From: Thermoplasmata archaeon
Lineage (GTDB): Archaea > Thermoplasmatota > Thermoplasmata > Methanomassiliicoccales > Methanomethylophilaceae
DNA: 64,000 bases
Direction: 5' to 3'
Assembly: GCA_015063125.1 (NCBI GenBank)
Contig: SUTB01000002.1
Location: 152,720 to 216,719, forward strand
Shown here: positions 52,216 through 61,107 of the stretch, piece after piece
How positions within the stretch are numbered: the stretch's first letter is position 1
Layout of the letters: each line of letters opens with the position of its first letter
The notes under the pieces: generated by a model
Told to the model about the DNA's origin: nothing
The model's database searches: none
Seen by the model: only the letters and a program-made list of their open reading frames with translations
Position numbers and translations under genes: made by a program

Positions 52216-53385
52216 ATGGCAGTTGCTCAATATTCATCTATACTGGATTGGATCAACTATGGGGACCCCTATCAGAACCCCTTCACGCCCTTCATCACCG
52301 ACAACCTGCCCTACGACATCTGTTACGGTCTCTGGGAGATCATCGGCGGAACACTCGCATGGTTGATCAACCTGCTGTTCCCCAACAACTGGCTGTCCGA
52401 GTGGCTCGTCAGTGACCAGGTGACCGTGCTGTTCGCACTGGTCCTCTTCATGCTGGTCATCTTCATCGTGGCCTTCGTGGTCGTCCTGTTGAACCTATGG
52501 ATGGAGCGTAAGGTCCTCGGAAGGTTGATGGACAGGCGCGGAACAATGGTCGGAATGAAAGGATTCCTCCAGTGTGTCGCTGACGGTCTCAAGACCTTCA
52601 TGAAGGAGAACACAATCCCCGCAAAGGTCGACAAGATGACATACATCTGGTGTGTGTCGCTCATCGTCGGTCTCTCGTGCCTGGTCGCGTGTATGGTCCC
52701 CCTGTCCGACAGGTGGTATGTCGTCAACTACGACACAGGTCTCCTGATTATCATGGCGTTCTACGCCCTCGCACCGTTCTTCATCCTGGTTTCCGGATGG
52801 GCCCAGAACAACAAGTACTCCCTCATCGGAGGAATCAGGGCCGCAGAACTGATGATCTCTTACGAGGTCCCCATGCTGATCATCATCGCTACGATCTCAC
52901 TGCTCGCCGGCAGCTTCAACATCGGAGACATCGTCGCCCTGCAGGACACAGTTTGGCTGGTCGTCCCCATGTTCTTGGGATTCTTGGTCTTCTTCTTCTG
53001 CTCCATTGCAGAGTGTGAGAGGCCCCCCTTCGACATCGCGGAGGCAGAGACCGAGCTGGTCGAGGGATGGCAGACCGAGTACGCAGGAATGAAATGGGGT
53101 CTCATCATGCTCGCAGACTACCTAAGGGGTTCAGTCTCATGCGGTATGGTCGCGATCCTGTTCCTCGGAGGATGGACTATCCCCTTCATCGGTGGCACAG
53201 CCCTTCCCGAGATTGTCTTCCTGATCAAGGCATGGTTCGTGTTCTTCCTGATGATCGTCGTCAGAGGAGCGATCGCCCGTGTCAGGCCCGACCAGATCCT
53301 GAACTTGGGATGGAAGGTCTTCATGCCTCTGTCCGTGTTCAACCTGGCCATTGCCGTTCTTCTTAAGATAGGAGGGTTCTACTGA
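52216..53385 (+). CDS. fpoH: FpoH membrane subunit
   Basis: A 389-residue homologue of NuoH with about eight to nine membrane helices, linking the peripheral arm to the pumping subunits. WMERKVLGRLMDRRG and SIAECERPPFDIAEAETELVEGW are diagnostic, the latter being the loop at the carrier site. The start at 52216 gives an N-terminal extension of about 60 residues before the first conserved helix, with one further helix in it. Confidence 0.95.
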   Translation: MAVAQYSSILDWINYGDPYQNPFTPFITDNLPYDICYGLWEIIGGTLAWLINLLFPNNWLSEWLVSDQVTVLFALVLFMLVIFIVAFVVVLLNLWMERKVLGRLMDRRGTMVGMKGFLQCVADGLKTFMKENTIPAKVDKMTYIWCVSLIVGLSCLVACMVPLSDRWYVVNYDTGLLIIMAFYALAPFFILVSGWAQNNKYSLIGGIRAAELMISYEVPMLIIIATISLLAGSFNIGDIVALQDTVWLVVPMFLGFLVFFFCSIAECERPPFDIAEAETELVEGWQTEYAGMKWGLIMLADYLRGSVSCGMVAILFLGGWTIPFIGGTALPEIVFLIKAWFVFFLMIVVRGAIARVRPDQILNLGWKVFMPLSVFNLAIAVLLKIGGFY

Positions 53386-54125
53386 TGGCGATGAAGTATC
53401 TAGATAAGTATCCGAAGAACCTCGCAAAGAGCCTTTGGATAATGAAGCCTACCTGGACGGTCTTTAAGCTCTTCTGCAAGACAGTCGTCCACAGGCCCGT
53501 CACCGTCCTGTACCCCTATGAGAAGGAGTGGATTCCGGAGAACTACCGCGGACGCCCCGGACTCAGGTTCGACAAGTGCGTTGGCTGCGGAATGTGTGTA
53601 CGCATGTGCGTAACGCAGGCCATCAAGCTCATCGAGGTCGAAGATGACAACGGTGAAAAGGTAATGAGGCCTCAGGTCAACATCGGAAGGTGCGCATTCT
53701 GCGGATACTGCGCAGAGTACTGCCCCGTCGATGCTATGACCGTCACCCCTGAATATGAGTTGGCCGAGTACACAAGGTACGACCTGCTCTGGGGCCCCAG
53801 GAGGCTCAACTACGATAAGACGACCCCCGGAATGGAGGTCAAGCTGGAGGTTACGTTGCCTTCCGATATCGAGAACGGCAACCCCGAGAGGCGTGTCCAC
53901 ATCTTCGATGTCGACAAGCCCGAGCTCACCGACAGCAAGTGTATCGGATGCAAGAAGTGCTCCAAGGTCTGTCCCGTCGACGCCATCACAATGGTCGAGA
54001 AGGGAGTCAACGACAAGGGTAAGCCCATCGTGCGTCCTGAATTCGATAACGCGAAGTGTATCTCATGCAAGAACTGCGTGGACGCCTGTCCTAAGGATGC
54101 ACTCGAAATCAAGGAGGTGCTCTGA
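53385..54125 (+). CDS. fpoI: FpoI with four 4Fe-4S motifs
   Basis: A 246-residue subunit. The first half is a normal NuoI/FpoI, with clusters at Cys65-68-71-75 and Cys103-106-109-113. The second half adds a further ferredoxin unit: Cys186-189-192-196 (CIGCKKCSKVCP) and Cys225-228-231-235 (CISCKNCVDACP). FpoI of Methanosarcina and NuoI carry only two clusters. The added pair could be the docking or entry point for ferredoxin, since no FpoF is encoded here. The gene overlaps fpoH by one base and fpoJ by one. Confidence 0.93.
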   Translation: MAMKYLDKYPKNLAKSLWIMKPTWTVFKLFCKTVVHRPVTVLYPYEKEWIPENYRGRPGLRFDKCVGCGMCVRMCVTQAIKLIEVEDDNGEKVMRPQVNIGRCAFCGYCAEYCPVDAMTVTPEYELAEYTRYDLLWGPRRLNYDKTTPGMEVKLEVTLPSDIENGNPERRVHIFDVDKPELTDSKCIGCKKCSKVCPVDAITMVEKGVNDKGKPIVRPEFDNAKCISCKNCVDACPKDALEIKEVL

Positions 54126-54466
54126 TGGGAGTCATTTGGGATGCCCTAGTTTGGGTCTGGAACGGATTGGTCGGTTTCGGTACCTATGCACTTGACAACC
54201 TCGATCTCGTTGCATTCCTCATACTGGCAGCGATCACAATACTCGCAGCCCTGTATGTCGTGCACGACAAGGAGGTCATGCATAGCGCGTTCTACCTCGC
54301 TCTGGTTTTCTTCTGCGTAGGACTCTTCTACTTCTTCCTGGAGGCGGAGTTCCTCGGAGTCATCCAGATGCTGGTGTACGTTGGTGCTATCACCATCCTG
54401 TTCGCATTCAGCGTCATGCTGACAAGAAGATACATTGTAACAAAGGAGGATGAGGACGATGAGTAA
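54125..54466 (+). CDS. fpoJ: FpoJ, N-terminal half
   Basis: A 113-residue membrane protein equal to the first three helices of NuoJ; the conserved AEFLGVIQMLVYVGAITILFAF segment forms the bent helix that couples redox chemistry to pumping. NuoJ is split into two genes here, as in Methanosarcina, where the operon also has two J genes. Confidence 0.92.
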   Translation: MGVIWDALVWVWNGLVGFGTYALDNLDLVAFLILAAITILAALYVVHDKEVMHSAFYLALVFFCVGLFYFFLEAEFLGVIQMLVYVGAITILFAFSVMLTRRYIVTKEDEDDE

Positions 54467-54761
54467 GAGATCCTCTAAGGGCCTTGTTGTGGTCGGAATC
54501 CTCCTGGTGGTCCTCGTAGCAGGAATATTCGCCTCGAACATCGAGACGAACTATGATGAGCCTCAGGGGGGACCTACATTTGCAGGAACAACACACGATC
54601 CTGGGTTGGACATATACAACCCTGACGGAACTCTCAAGAAGAACAGTCTGCCCTATGCTGTGTTCGAGGAGTACGGATTCGTGCTGATCCCCTTGGCTTT
54701 GCTCATGTTCGGAGCCATGGTCGGCGGAGTCGTCATTTCGAAGGAGGAGGTGGAAGAATGA
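54459..54761 (+). CDS. FpoJ, C-terminal half
   Basis: A 100-residue protein with two membrane helices at its ends (about 10-30 and 74-94) around a polar outer loop. It corresponds to the C-terminal part of NuoJ (EEYGFVLIPLALLMFGAMVGGVVI). The ATG at 54459 has GGAGG nine bases upstream and lies inside the end of the first J gene. Assignment depends mostly on position in the operon. Confidence 0.85.
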   Translation: MSKRSSKGLVVVGILLVVLVAGIFASNIETNYDEPQGGPTFAGTTHDPGLDIYNPDGTLKKNSLPYAVFEEYGFVLIPLALLMFGAMVGGVVISKEEVEE

Positions 54762-55066
54762 TTCCAATGGAGTACTTCCTCGTCCTCGGAGCGATCCTCT
54801 TCTGTATCGGGGCATACGGTGTCCTGACGAAGAGCAACGCGATCGTCGTCCTGATGTGTATCGAGCTTATGCTCAACGCGGCGAACATCAACTTCGTCAC
54901 ATTCGCGGCATTCAACTACGATATCGTCGGTCAGGCGTTCGTCATCATGTCGATCTCCGTCGCAGCGGCAGAGGTCGCAGTGGGAATCGCTATCCTGCTC
55001 AACGCATACAAGATTAGAAAGTCCACGGAGCTCGATGATGCTGAGCTCACATCTATGAGGTGGTAA
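54758..55066 (+). CDS. fpoK: FpoK membrane subunit
   Basis: A 102-residue homologue of NuoK with three membrane helices. The two conserved Glu residues of the pump path are visible in VLMCIELMLNAANINFV and AAAEVAVGIAILL. Its ATG overlaps the preceding stop by four bases. Confidence 0.95.
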   Translation: MIPMEYFLVLGAILFCIGAYGVLTKSNAIVVLMCIELMLNAANINFVTFAAFNYDIVGQAFVIMSISVAAAEVAVGIAILLNAYKIRKSTELDDAELTSMRW

Positions 55067-55067
55067 G

Positions 55068-57068
55068 ATGATAGCTGAATACACATGGCTCGTTCCTTTC
55101 ATCCCTATGATGTGTTTCCTCATCATCGGTATCATCGGAAGGAAGACACCCGAGAAGGGTGGTTACATCGCAATAGCCGGAGCCCTGCTCTCGTTCCTGA
55201 TCGCACTGGCGATCAGCGTGGAGTACCTCGGCAGCTCCGAATACGAAATGGGACTTCCCATTACCGAATCGATCAGGTGGTTCGCCATCGGCGACTACAC
55301 ACTGAACCTCGGATACTACGTCGACGGACTGACATGCATGATGATGCTGTTCTCGTCCTTCATCTCGACACTGATCTTCATCTACTCGATCGGCTACATG
55401 CACGACCAGGGAGAGAGGAAGAACAGGTACTACGCCGAGGTCTCGCTGTTCCTTACCGGAATGCTCGGACTCATTGTATCAAGCAACTTCCTGGAGCTGT
55501 TCATCTTCTGGGAGGTCATGGGACTCTGTTCCTACCTGCTGATCGGATTCTGGTCATTCAGGCACCACGAGGGAGACGCTGCTTCCGCCAACGCGGCATC
55601 CGCAGCAAAGAAGGCTTTCCTCGTCACCCGTATGGGAGATGTCTGCCTCATGGGAGGCCTGTTTATCTTCCTCAACCTGTTCCACAGCTTGGACTACACG
55701 GACATGTTCGCAGCAGCAGAGCAGGTCGCACAGTCGAACCCCGAGCTCATGACCCTCGGTCTCCTCCTCATGTTCGGAGGAGTCATCGGAAAGAGCGCTC
55801 AGTTCCCTCTGCACGACTGGCTGCCTGATGCAATGGCAGGTCCTACCACAGTATCATCTCTGATACACGCAGCAACCATGGTTAAGGCCGGAGTCTACCT
55901 CGTAGCAAGGGCCTTCCCCATCTACGTCATGGACGGCAATGTCATGCTCTTCGTGGGCATCATCGGAGGCGTAACCGCCTTCATCGCAGCCACCATGGCT
56001 CTCAACAACATGAACATCAAGAAGGTCCTGGCCTACTCCACCGTCTCACAGCTCGGATACATGATCCTCGCTCTGGGAGCAGGAGGATACCTCTGGTCGC
56101 TCGGATACTACGAGCTCGGAGCGCTCGGATTCTTCGCAGGATGCTTCCACATGGTCAACCACGCCTTCTTCAAGGCACTCCTGTTCATGGGCTCCGGATC
56201 CGTCATCCACGGAACCGGAACAGAGGACATGAGGCTGATGGGTGGCCTGTTCGGAAAGATGAAGATAACAGCAATCACCATGCTCTTCGGATGTCTGTCC
56301 ATCGCTGGAATCCCGATCTTCAGCGGATTCTGGTCCAAGGATCTGGTCATCGATACCGCTATGCTCGCATTCGAGCACGGTGTCGGAGACGCAACCACAT
56401 GGTTCCTCGTCCTTTGGATCCTCGCAGTCGTTACCGCATTCATGACGGCGTTCTACATGTTCCGCATGTGGTTCATGACCTTCATGGGCGAGCCCCGCGA
56501 GAACGCACAGCACTGCCACGGAGAGTCTCCCAAGACAATGACCACCCCCTTGATCATCCTCGCGGTATTCGCACTGATCAGCGGACTGTTCATGTTCTTC
56601 GGACTCGACCAGATGCTTGCATTCGAGGGAGTCATGATCGACGGAACCGAGCACGGAATCGAGCTGTTCACCAACCCGTACACCTACCTCACTCTGGTGC
56701 TCGCGGCAATTGGTATCCTCATCGCATACGGCATGTACGTAAAGCAGTCCATCAACCCCGGAAAGTTCAACAAGAACGGAGAGTCTGGACTGTACAAAGC
56801 ACTCACAAAGAGATGGTGGTTCCCCGACCTCTACAACCAGATCTCATGGAAGTTCGGTTACGGAGTCGCAAAGGGAGTCAACTACGTCGACAGACAGATC
56901 GTGGACGGAACAGTCAACGGTCTGTCCGCAGCAGTCGTCGGAGGAGGAGATGTCCTCAGCAAGGTCCAGACCGGACACGTCCAGGACTACTCGTCCATCG
57001 TGCTGCTCGGAGTATCGGTCCTATCCGTGCTCTGCATTGTGATCTTCGCATTACTGGGAGGTTTCTGA
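55068..57068 (+). CDS. fpoL: FpoL pumping subunit
   Basis: A 666-residue homologue of NuoL, an antiporter-like subunit with about 16 membrane helices and the long lateral helix at the C-terminus. WEVMGLCSYLLIGFW carries the key Glu, and SAQFPLHDWLPDAMAGPTTVSSLIHAATMVKAG the conserved Lys/His path. Length is typical. Confidence 0.96.
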   Translation: MIAEYTWLVPFIPMMCFLIIGIIGRKTPEKGGYIAIAGALLSFLIALAISVEYLGSSEYEMGLPITESIRWFAIGDYTLNLGYYVDGLTCMMMLFSSFISTLIFIYSIGYMHDQGERKNRYYAEVSLFLTGMLGLIVSSNFLELFIFWEVMGLCSYLLIGFWSFRHHEGDAASANAASAAKKAFLVTRMGDVCLMGGLFIFLNLFHSLDYTDMFAAAEQVAQSNPELMTLGLLLMFGGVIGKSAQFPLHDWLPDAMAGPTTVSSLIHAATMVKAGVYLVARAFPIYVMDGNVMLFVGIIGGVTAFIAATMALNNMNIKKVLAYSTVSQLGYMILALGAGGYLWSLGYYELGALGFFAGCFHMVNHAFFKALLFMGSGSVIHGTGTEDMRLMGGLFGKMKITAITMLFGCLSIAGIPIFSGFWSKDLVIDTAMLAFEHGVGDATTWFLVLWILAVVTAFMTAFYMFRMWFMTFMGEPRENAQHCHGESPKTMTTPLIILAVFALISGLFMFFGLDQMLAFEGVMIDGTEHGIELFTNPYTYLTLVLAAIGILIAYGMYVKQSINPGKFNKNGESGLYKALTKRWWFPDLYNQISWKFGYGVAKGVNYVDRQIVDGTVNGLSAAVVGGGDVLSKVQTGHVQDYSSIVLLGVSVLSVLCIVIFALLGGF

Positions 57069-57069
57069 T

Positions 57070-58566
57070 ATGAGTATGATTCTTTCAAGTCTGATCCTCA
57101 TCCCCCTGATCGGAGCGATAATCGCTCTGCTCATGGGCGGTTCGAGGGAGAAGTACTCGAAGTACGTCGCTATCGGATTCTCCGCAGTGACGCTCGTCAT
57201 TTCCCTGCTCCTTATGCTGGGAGTGTTCGGCGACTTCGCCGATCTCAGCGAGAGCTTCGAGTGGATTAGCACATCGACGTTCATCATGAACTACTCTCTG
57301 ACAATCGATGGACTCAGCATCCTGATGGTCTTCCTGACCGCACTGCTGGTCCTCCTCGTCAACGTATTCTCGTTGGACGAGCACAGGGAGAACAACAACT
57401 ACTTCTACGCCCTGATCATGGCGATGGAAGTCGGTCTCATGGGTGTCTACACCGCATCCGACTACTTCCTGTTCTACATCATGTGGGAGGTAACTCTCAT
57501 CCCGATGTACTTCATGATCTCATGGTACGGAGGACCTCGCAGGCACTACTCTGCGATCAAGTTCTTCATCTACACACACGTAGCATCGCTGGTCATGCTG
57601 ATCGGTATCTTCGTACTCGGTTACGAGTCCGTTGAGCCCGGAATGGCAGTCAACTTCTCGTTCGACGCCATCAAGCTCGGTATCGCGGATGCGGGAATCA
57701 CTATTCAGTCCCTCATCTTCGCCATGCTGTTCTTCGGATTCATGGTCAAGATGCCTTCAGTACCGTTCCACACTTGGCTGCCTGACGCCCACACAGAGGC
57801 ACCTACCGAGGGATCCGTCCTTCTGGCCGGTGTCATGCTGAAGATGGGATCCTACGGTATCATCCGTATCTGTATCGAGGCCCTGCCCGATGCAGCATAC
57901 GTCTGGCAGTGGGTCATCATCGCGATCGCCATCGTCTCCATCATCTACGGAGCATACGGATGTATCGCACAGACAGACCTCAAGAAGATGGTTGCATTCT
58001 CATCCATCAGCCACATGGGAATGGTCATGCTCGGTATCGGATGTATGTCCGAGGCCGGAATCACATTCGCGGTCTTCCAGATGTTCGCACACGGACTCAT
58101 CACCGCAATGCTGTTCATGGTCTGCGGTATGACCGGACACAAGGTCGGAACCAGAGAGATCCCCCTCCTCGGTGGACTCGCTGGAAGGATGCCTATCTAT
58201 GCGACATTCATGATGATCGCGTTCATGGCATCTCTCGGACTGCCCGGACTCGTCGGATTCTGGGGAGAGTTCCCTGTCATCATGGCGTTCTATGAGTTCA
58301 TCCTCGAGAACGATGTGATCTGGATGCTCCTGTTCTGTATGCTGTCCCTCATGCTGACCGCAGGATACTACCTGTGGGCAATGCAGAGGACCCTGTTCGG
58401 ACCCGAGACCACAAAGATCGACCTTTCGAAGGTTCACGATGTCGCGCACTTCGAGTTCGCGGCCCTGGCGGTCCTGTCAATCCTGGTCGCATTCTTCGGA
58501 GTGTGGCCCGATGCGGCTCTCCAGTACATCGAATCCTACTCCACCATCCTTATGGGGGTGATTTGA
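57070..58566 (+). CDS. fpoM: FpoM pumping subunit
   Basis: A 498-residue homologue of NuoM with about 14 membrane helices. YIMWEVTLIPMYFMISWYGG holds the conserved Glu and VKMPSVPFHTWLPDAHTEAPTEGSVLLAGVMLK the proton path with the conserved Lys. It starts two bases behind fpoL. Confidence 0.96.
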   Translation: MSMILSSLILIPLIGAIIALLMGGSREKYSKYVAIGFSAVTLVISLLLMLGVFGDFADLSESFEWISTSTFIMNYSLTIDGLSILMVFLTALLVLLVNVFSLDEHRENNNYFYALIMAMEVGLMGVYTASDYFLFYIMWEVTLIPMYFMISWYGGPRRHYSAIKFFIYTHVASLVMLIGIFVLGYESVEPGMAVNFSFDAIKLGIADAGITIQSLIFAMLFFGFMVKMPSVPFHTWLPDAHTEAPTEGSVLLAGVMLKMGSYGIIRICIEALPDAAYVWQWVIIAIAIVSIIYGAYGCIAQTDLKKMVAFSSISHMGMVMLGIGCMSEAGITFAVFQMFAHGLITAMLFMVCGMTGHKVGTREIPLLGGLAGRMPIYATFMMIAFMASLGLPGLVGFWGEFPVIMAFYEFILENDVIWMLLFCMLSLMLTAGYYLWAMQRTLFGPETTKIDLSKVHDVAHFEFAALAVLSILVAFFGVWPDAALQYIESYSTILMGVI

Positions 58567-58567
58567 A

Positions 58568-60052
58568 ATGGTAGCTGAGATCATAACATCGATATTCGGT
58601 GACCTTACACCTCTCGCAGCTATGATCGTATTGGTCATAGCAGCACTCGTGATGCCCGGCATCCAGATGTTCGGAAAGAAGCACACTGCAACATGGGCAA
58701 TCGCCATGATCTTCGTCATCTTCGCGATGTTCATCGACATGTGCCTCCTTGTCGACGGCTACGTCGGCTACTATCTTGGCGTGTACTTCGACGAGTACAG
58801 CTCGATCATGGGACTCCTGTTCCTGATCGTCCTGTTCCTCGTAGTGCTTGTCTCCAACTCAAGCGTTGAGACAACCAGGAACCATGCCGGAGCATACTAC
58901 TCGCTGCTCTTCGGTGCAACGACCGGTATGCTGTTCGTTACGACATCCTACGATCTGCTGACCATCTTCGTCGGAGTCGAGCTGACCAGTATCTCCTCGT
59001 ATGCAATGGTTGCATTGAAGAGGAAGGACGGAAGGTCCGCAGAGGCAGCTGTGAAGTACGCCATCATAGGCGGTATGTCCACTGCACTGACCCTCTACGG
59101 AATCTCGATGATCTACGGAATCGCTCAGACGACAGAGACTTACGCACTCGCAGATTTCGTCGCCTACAACACGGAATTCAACTGGGCCTTCATGATCGGC
59201 ATCATCTGCATGATCGCAGGATACGGATTCAAGATCGCAGCAGTACCGTTCCACATGTGGGCACCCGATGTGTACGAGGGAGCAGCCTCACCTGTCTCCA
59301 TGTTCCTGGCAACAGGATCCAAGAAGATGGGAATCGCTGTGTTCATCCAGGTCTTCCTGGTAATGTTCATCGGAGCGGCAACGTTAGGAACCATCTACGG
59401 AGAGGTCGCACAGTATATCTTCGCAATAATCGCAGCGTTCACGATGACGGTCGGAAACATCGTCGCCATCGCACAGAACAACATCAAGAGGATGCTCGCA
59501 TACTCATCCATCGCTCAGGCAGGATACATCCTGATCATCATGGCAGTCATGACTCCTGAGGCAATGGCAGCAGGTATGTTCCACATGTTCACCCACGTGT
59601 TCATGAAGGGAGGAGCCTTCCTCATCGTCGGTGCACTCATCTGCGCCGGTATCGGTGAGAAGATCTCCGACTACAGGGGACTTGCCAAGAGGGCACCCTT
59701 CCTGGCAGCGGCCATGATGCTGTTCCTGTTCTCGCTTGCAGGTATACCCCCGCTCGCAGGATTCACTTCCAAGTTCTTCCTGTTCGCATCGGCTCTGGGA
59801 ACCCCCGGAGACGCATCCGGAGAGTGGGTGTGGCTTGCATTCGTGGCAGTCCTGAACTCCGCGATCTCGCTTTACTACTACGCAAGGGTAGTCAAGGCGA
59901 TGTACATCGAGAAGGGAGAGAGCACCGAGAAGTTCAAGATCCCCGCAGCATTCACCGTTGCGATCGTGATCTGTCTGATCTTCGTCGTCGTGCTCGGAGT
60001 CTACCCCGATCTCCTGTACGGATTCTGCGAGGCAGCATCCTGGACTCTCTGA
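58568..60052 (+). CDS. fpoN: FpoN pumping subunit
   Basis: A 494-residue homologue of NuoN with about 14 membrane helices. TIFVGVELTSISSYAMVALKR carries the conserved Glu, and AAVPFHMWAPDVYEGAASPVSMFLATGSKKMG the Lys path. It ends the operon. Neither fpoF (F420H2 oxidising subunit) nor fpoO follows. Confidence 0.96.
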   Translation: MVAEIITSIFGDLTPLAAMIVLVIAALVMPGIQMFGKKHTATWAIAMIFVIFAMFIDMCLLVDGYVGYYLGVYFDEYSSIMGLLFLIVLFLVVLVSNSSVETTRNHAGAYYSLLFGATTGMLFVTTSYDLLTIFVGVELTSISSYAMVALKRKDGRSAEAAVKYAIIGGMSTALTLYGISMIYGIAQTTETYALADFVAYNTEFNWAFMIGIICMIAGYGFKIAAVPFHMWAPDVYEGAASPVSMFLATGSKKMGIAVFIQVFLVMFIGAATLGTIYGEVAQYIFAIIAAFTMTVGNIVAIAQNNIKRMLAYSSIAQAGYILIIMAVMTPEAMAAGMFHMFTHVFMKGGAFLIVGALICAGIGEKISDYRGLAKRAPFLAAAMMLFLFSLAGIPPLAGFTSKFFLFASALGTPGDASGEWVWLAFVAVLNSAISLYYYARVVKAMYIEKGESTEKFKIPAAFTVAIVICLIFVVVLGVYPDLLYGFCEAASWTL

Positions 60053-60155
60053 TGACAATCCAATAAACCCTTTACCCAAACCTCTTACCTTTCATCTTTT
60101 TCAGGACTTACACTTCCACGGTTAGAGTTAAGTACGGCACTCCGATACCAGTGTA

Positions 60156-61103
60156 ATGGCTGAGAGCTGGTATTCCATAGTCGAGAAGGACGTAGAGTCC
60201 GTCGACGAGGTCCTCATCGATGGTGTGATGCGCACTTATCCCGAGCTCAACGAGATGTGCAAGGATATGATTGCCTCACGCGATCACAAGGTCAGGCCCG
60301 CTCTCGGAATTCTATCATACTACGCCAACGGAGGCAAGGACTCCGATACCGCGGTCTACATGGCAGCCAGCTTTGGAGCGGTCTTCGACGGTCTCCACAT
60401 GCACGACATGATCGATGCGGACGGTAACGTTAAAGGGATGAAGAAGAAACTCTTCCACAAGATCCCTCCCACCACCAAGGTCATCGTCGCAGGCGATTAC
60501 ATGTACATCATGGGATTCCGCATGGCCTACGATAAGGCGCCCAATGTCGCTCCGTACATCATGAAGGTCTCCACCATGATCAGCGACGGAATATTCAGCC
60601 AAACCGACAGGCTCGGCGATTCCACGGTTACCAAGGACGAGTGCCTGGAGCTCATCAAGAAGAGGGTGGCATCCGAACTCAGCGTGATGATGGAATGCGC
60701 GGCCAAGGAGGCCGGTGCGAAAGAATCCGTCATCGCAGAGATGGGAGTCCTGGGAGAGGGACTGGGAATCGCACTGAGGATCCGTAACGATCTCGAGGAC
60801 CTGTTCGGTAACGGCAAGGGAATCGCACAGATGGACACCCTGATGCAGGGAATCCCGACAGTGCCCCTCTGTCTGGCGATGGCCGATGAGAGCATCGGAG
60901 AGAAGGTCAAGCAGGCCTTCTCCGACAAAGACATCCAGAAGAAGGATGCAGAGAGGATCGTATCCTCCATGAAGGCAGAGGGAATACAGGAGCGCTGCGA
61001 GGATATCATCAAGGAATACAGTAAGAAGGCCAGGGAGATCATCAGCGGCCTTCCCGATTCGGATTATAAGAGTTCATTATTGAGTTTCATCGACACGATG
61101 TGA
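60156..61103 (+). CDS. Divergent polyprenyl diphosphate synthase
   Basis: A 315-residue protein of the trans-prenyltransferase family (GGPP synthase type). The second aspartate motif is read as RNDLEDLFGNGKG, but the first is degenerate: HMHDMIDADG stands where the family has HDDxxD followed by RRG, and the two Arg are replaced by a Lys-rich stretch. It may use a different metal arrangement, work as one subunit of a heteromer, or make another chain length. It lies five bases before a geranylgeranyl reductase gene and 100 bases behind the fpo operon. Confidence 0.82.
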   Translation: MAESWYSIVEKDVESVDEVLIDGVMRTYPELNEMCKDMIASRDHKVRPALGILSYYANGGKDSDTAVYMAASFGAVFDGLHMHDMIDADGNVKGMKKKLFHKIPPTTKVIVAGDYMYIMGFRMAYDKAPNVAPYIMKVSTMISDGIFSQTDRLGDSTVTKDECLELIKKRVASELSVMMECAAKEAGAKESVIAEMGVLGEGLGIALRIRNDLEDLFGNGKGIAQMDTLMQGIPTVPLCLAMADESIGEKVKQAFSDKDIQKKDAERIVSSMKAEGIQERCEDIIKEYSKKAREIISGLPDSDYKSSLLSFIDTM

Positions 61104-61107
61104 TAGC

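Noticed and set aside
54459-54761. Frameshift splitting a single fpoJ gene
   Set aside because: The second half has its own ribosome-binding site and start, and a split J gene is also known in the Methanosarcina operon.
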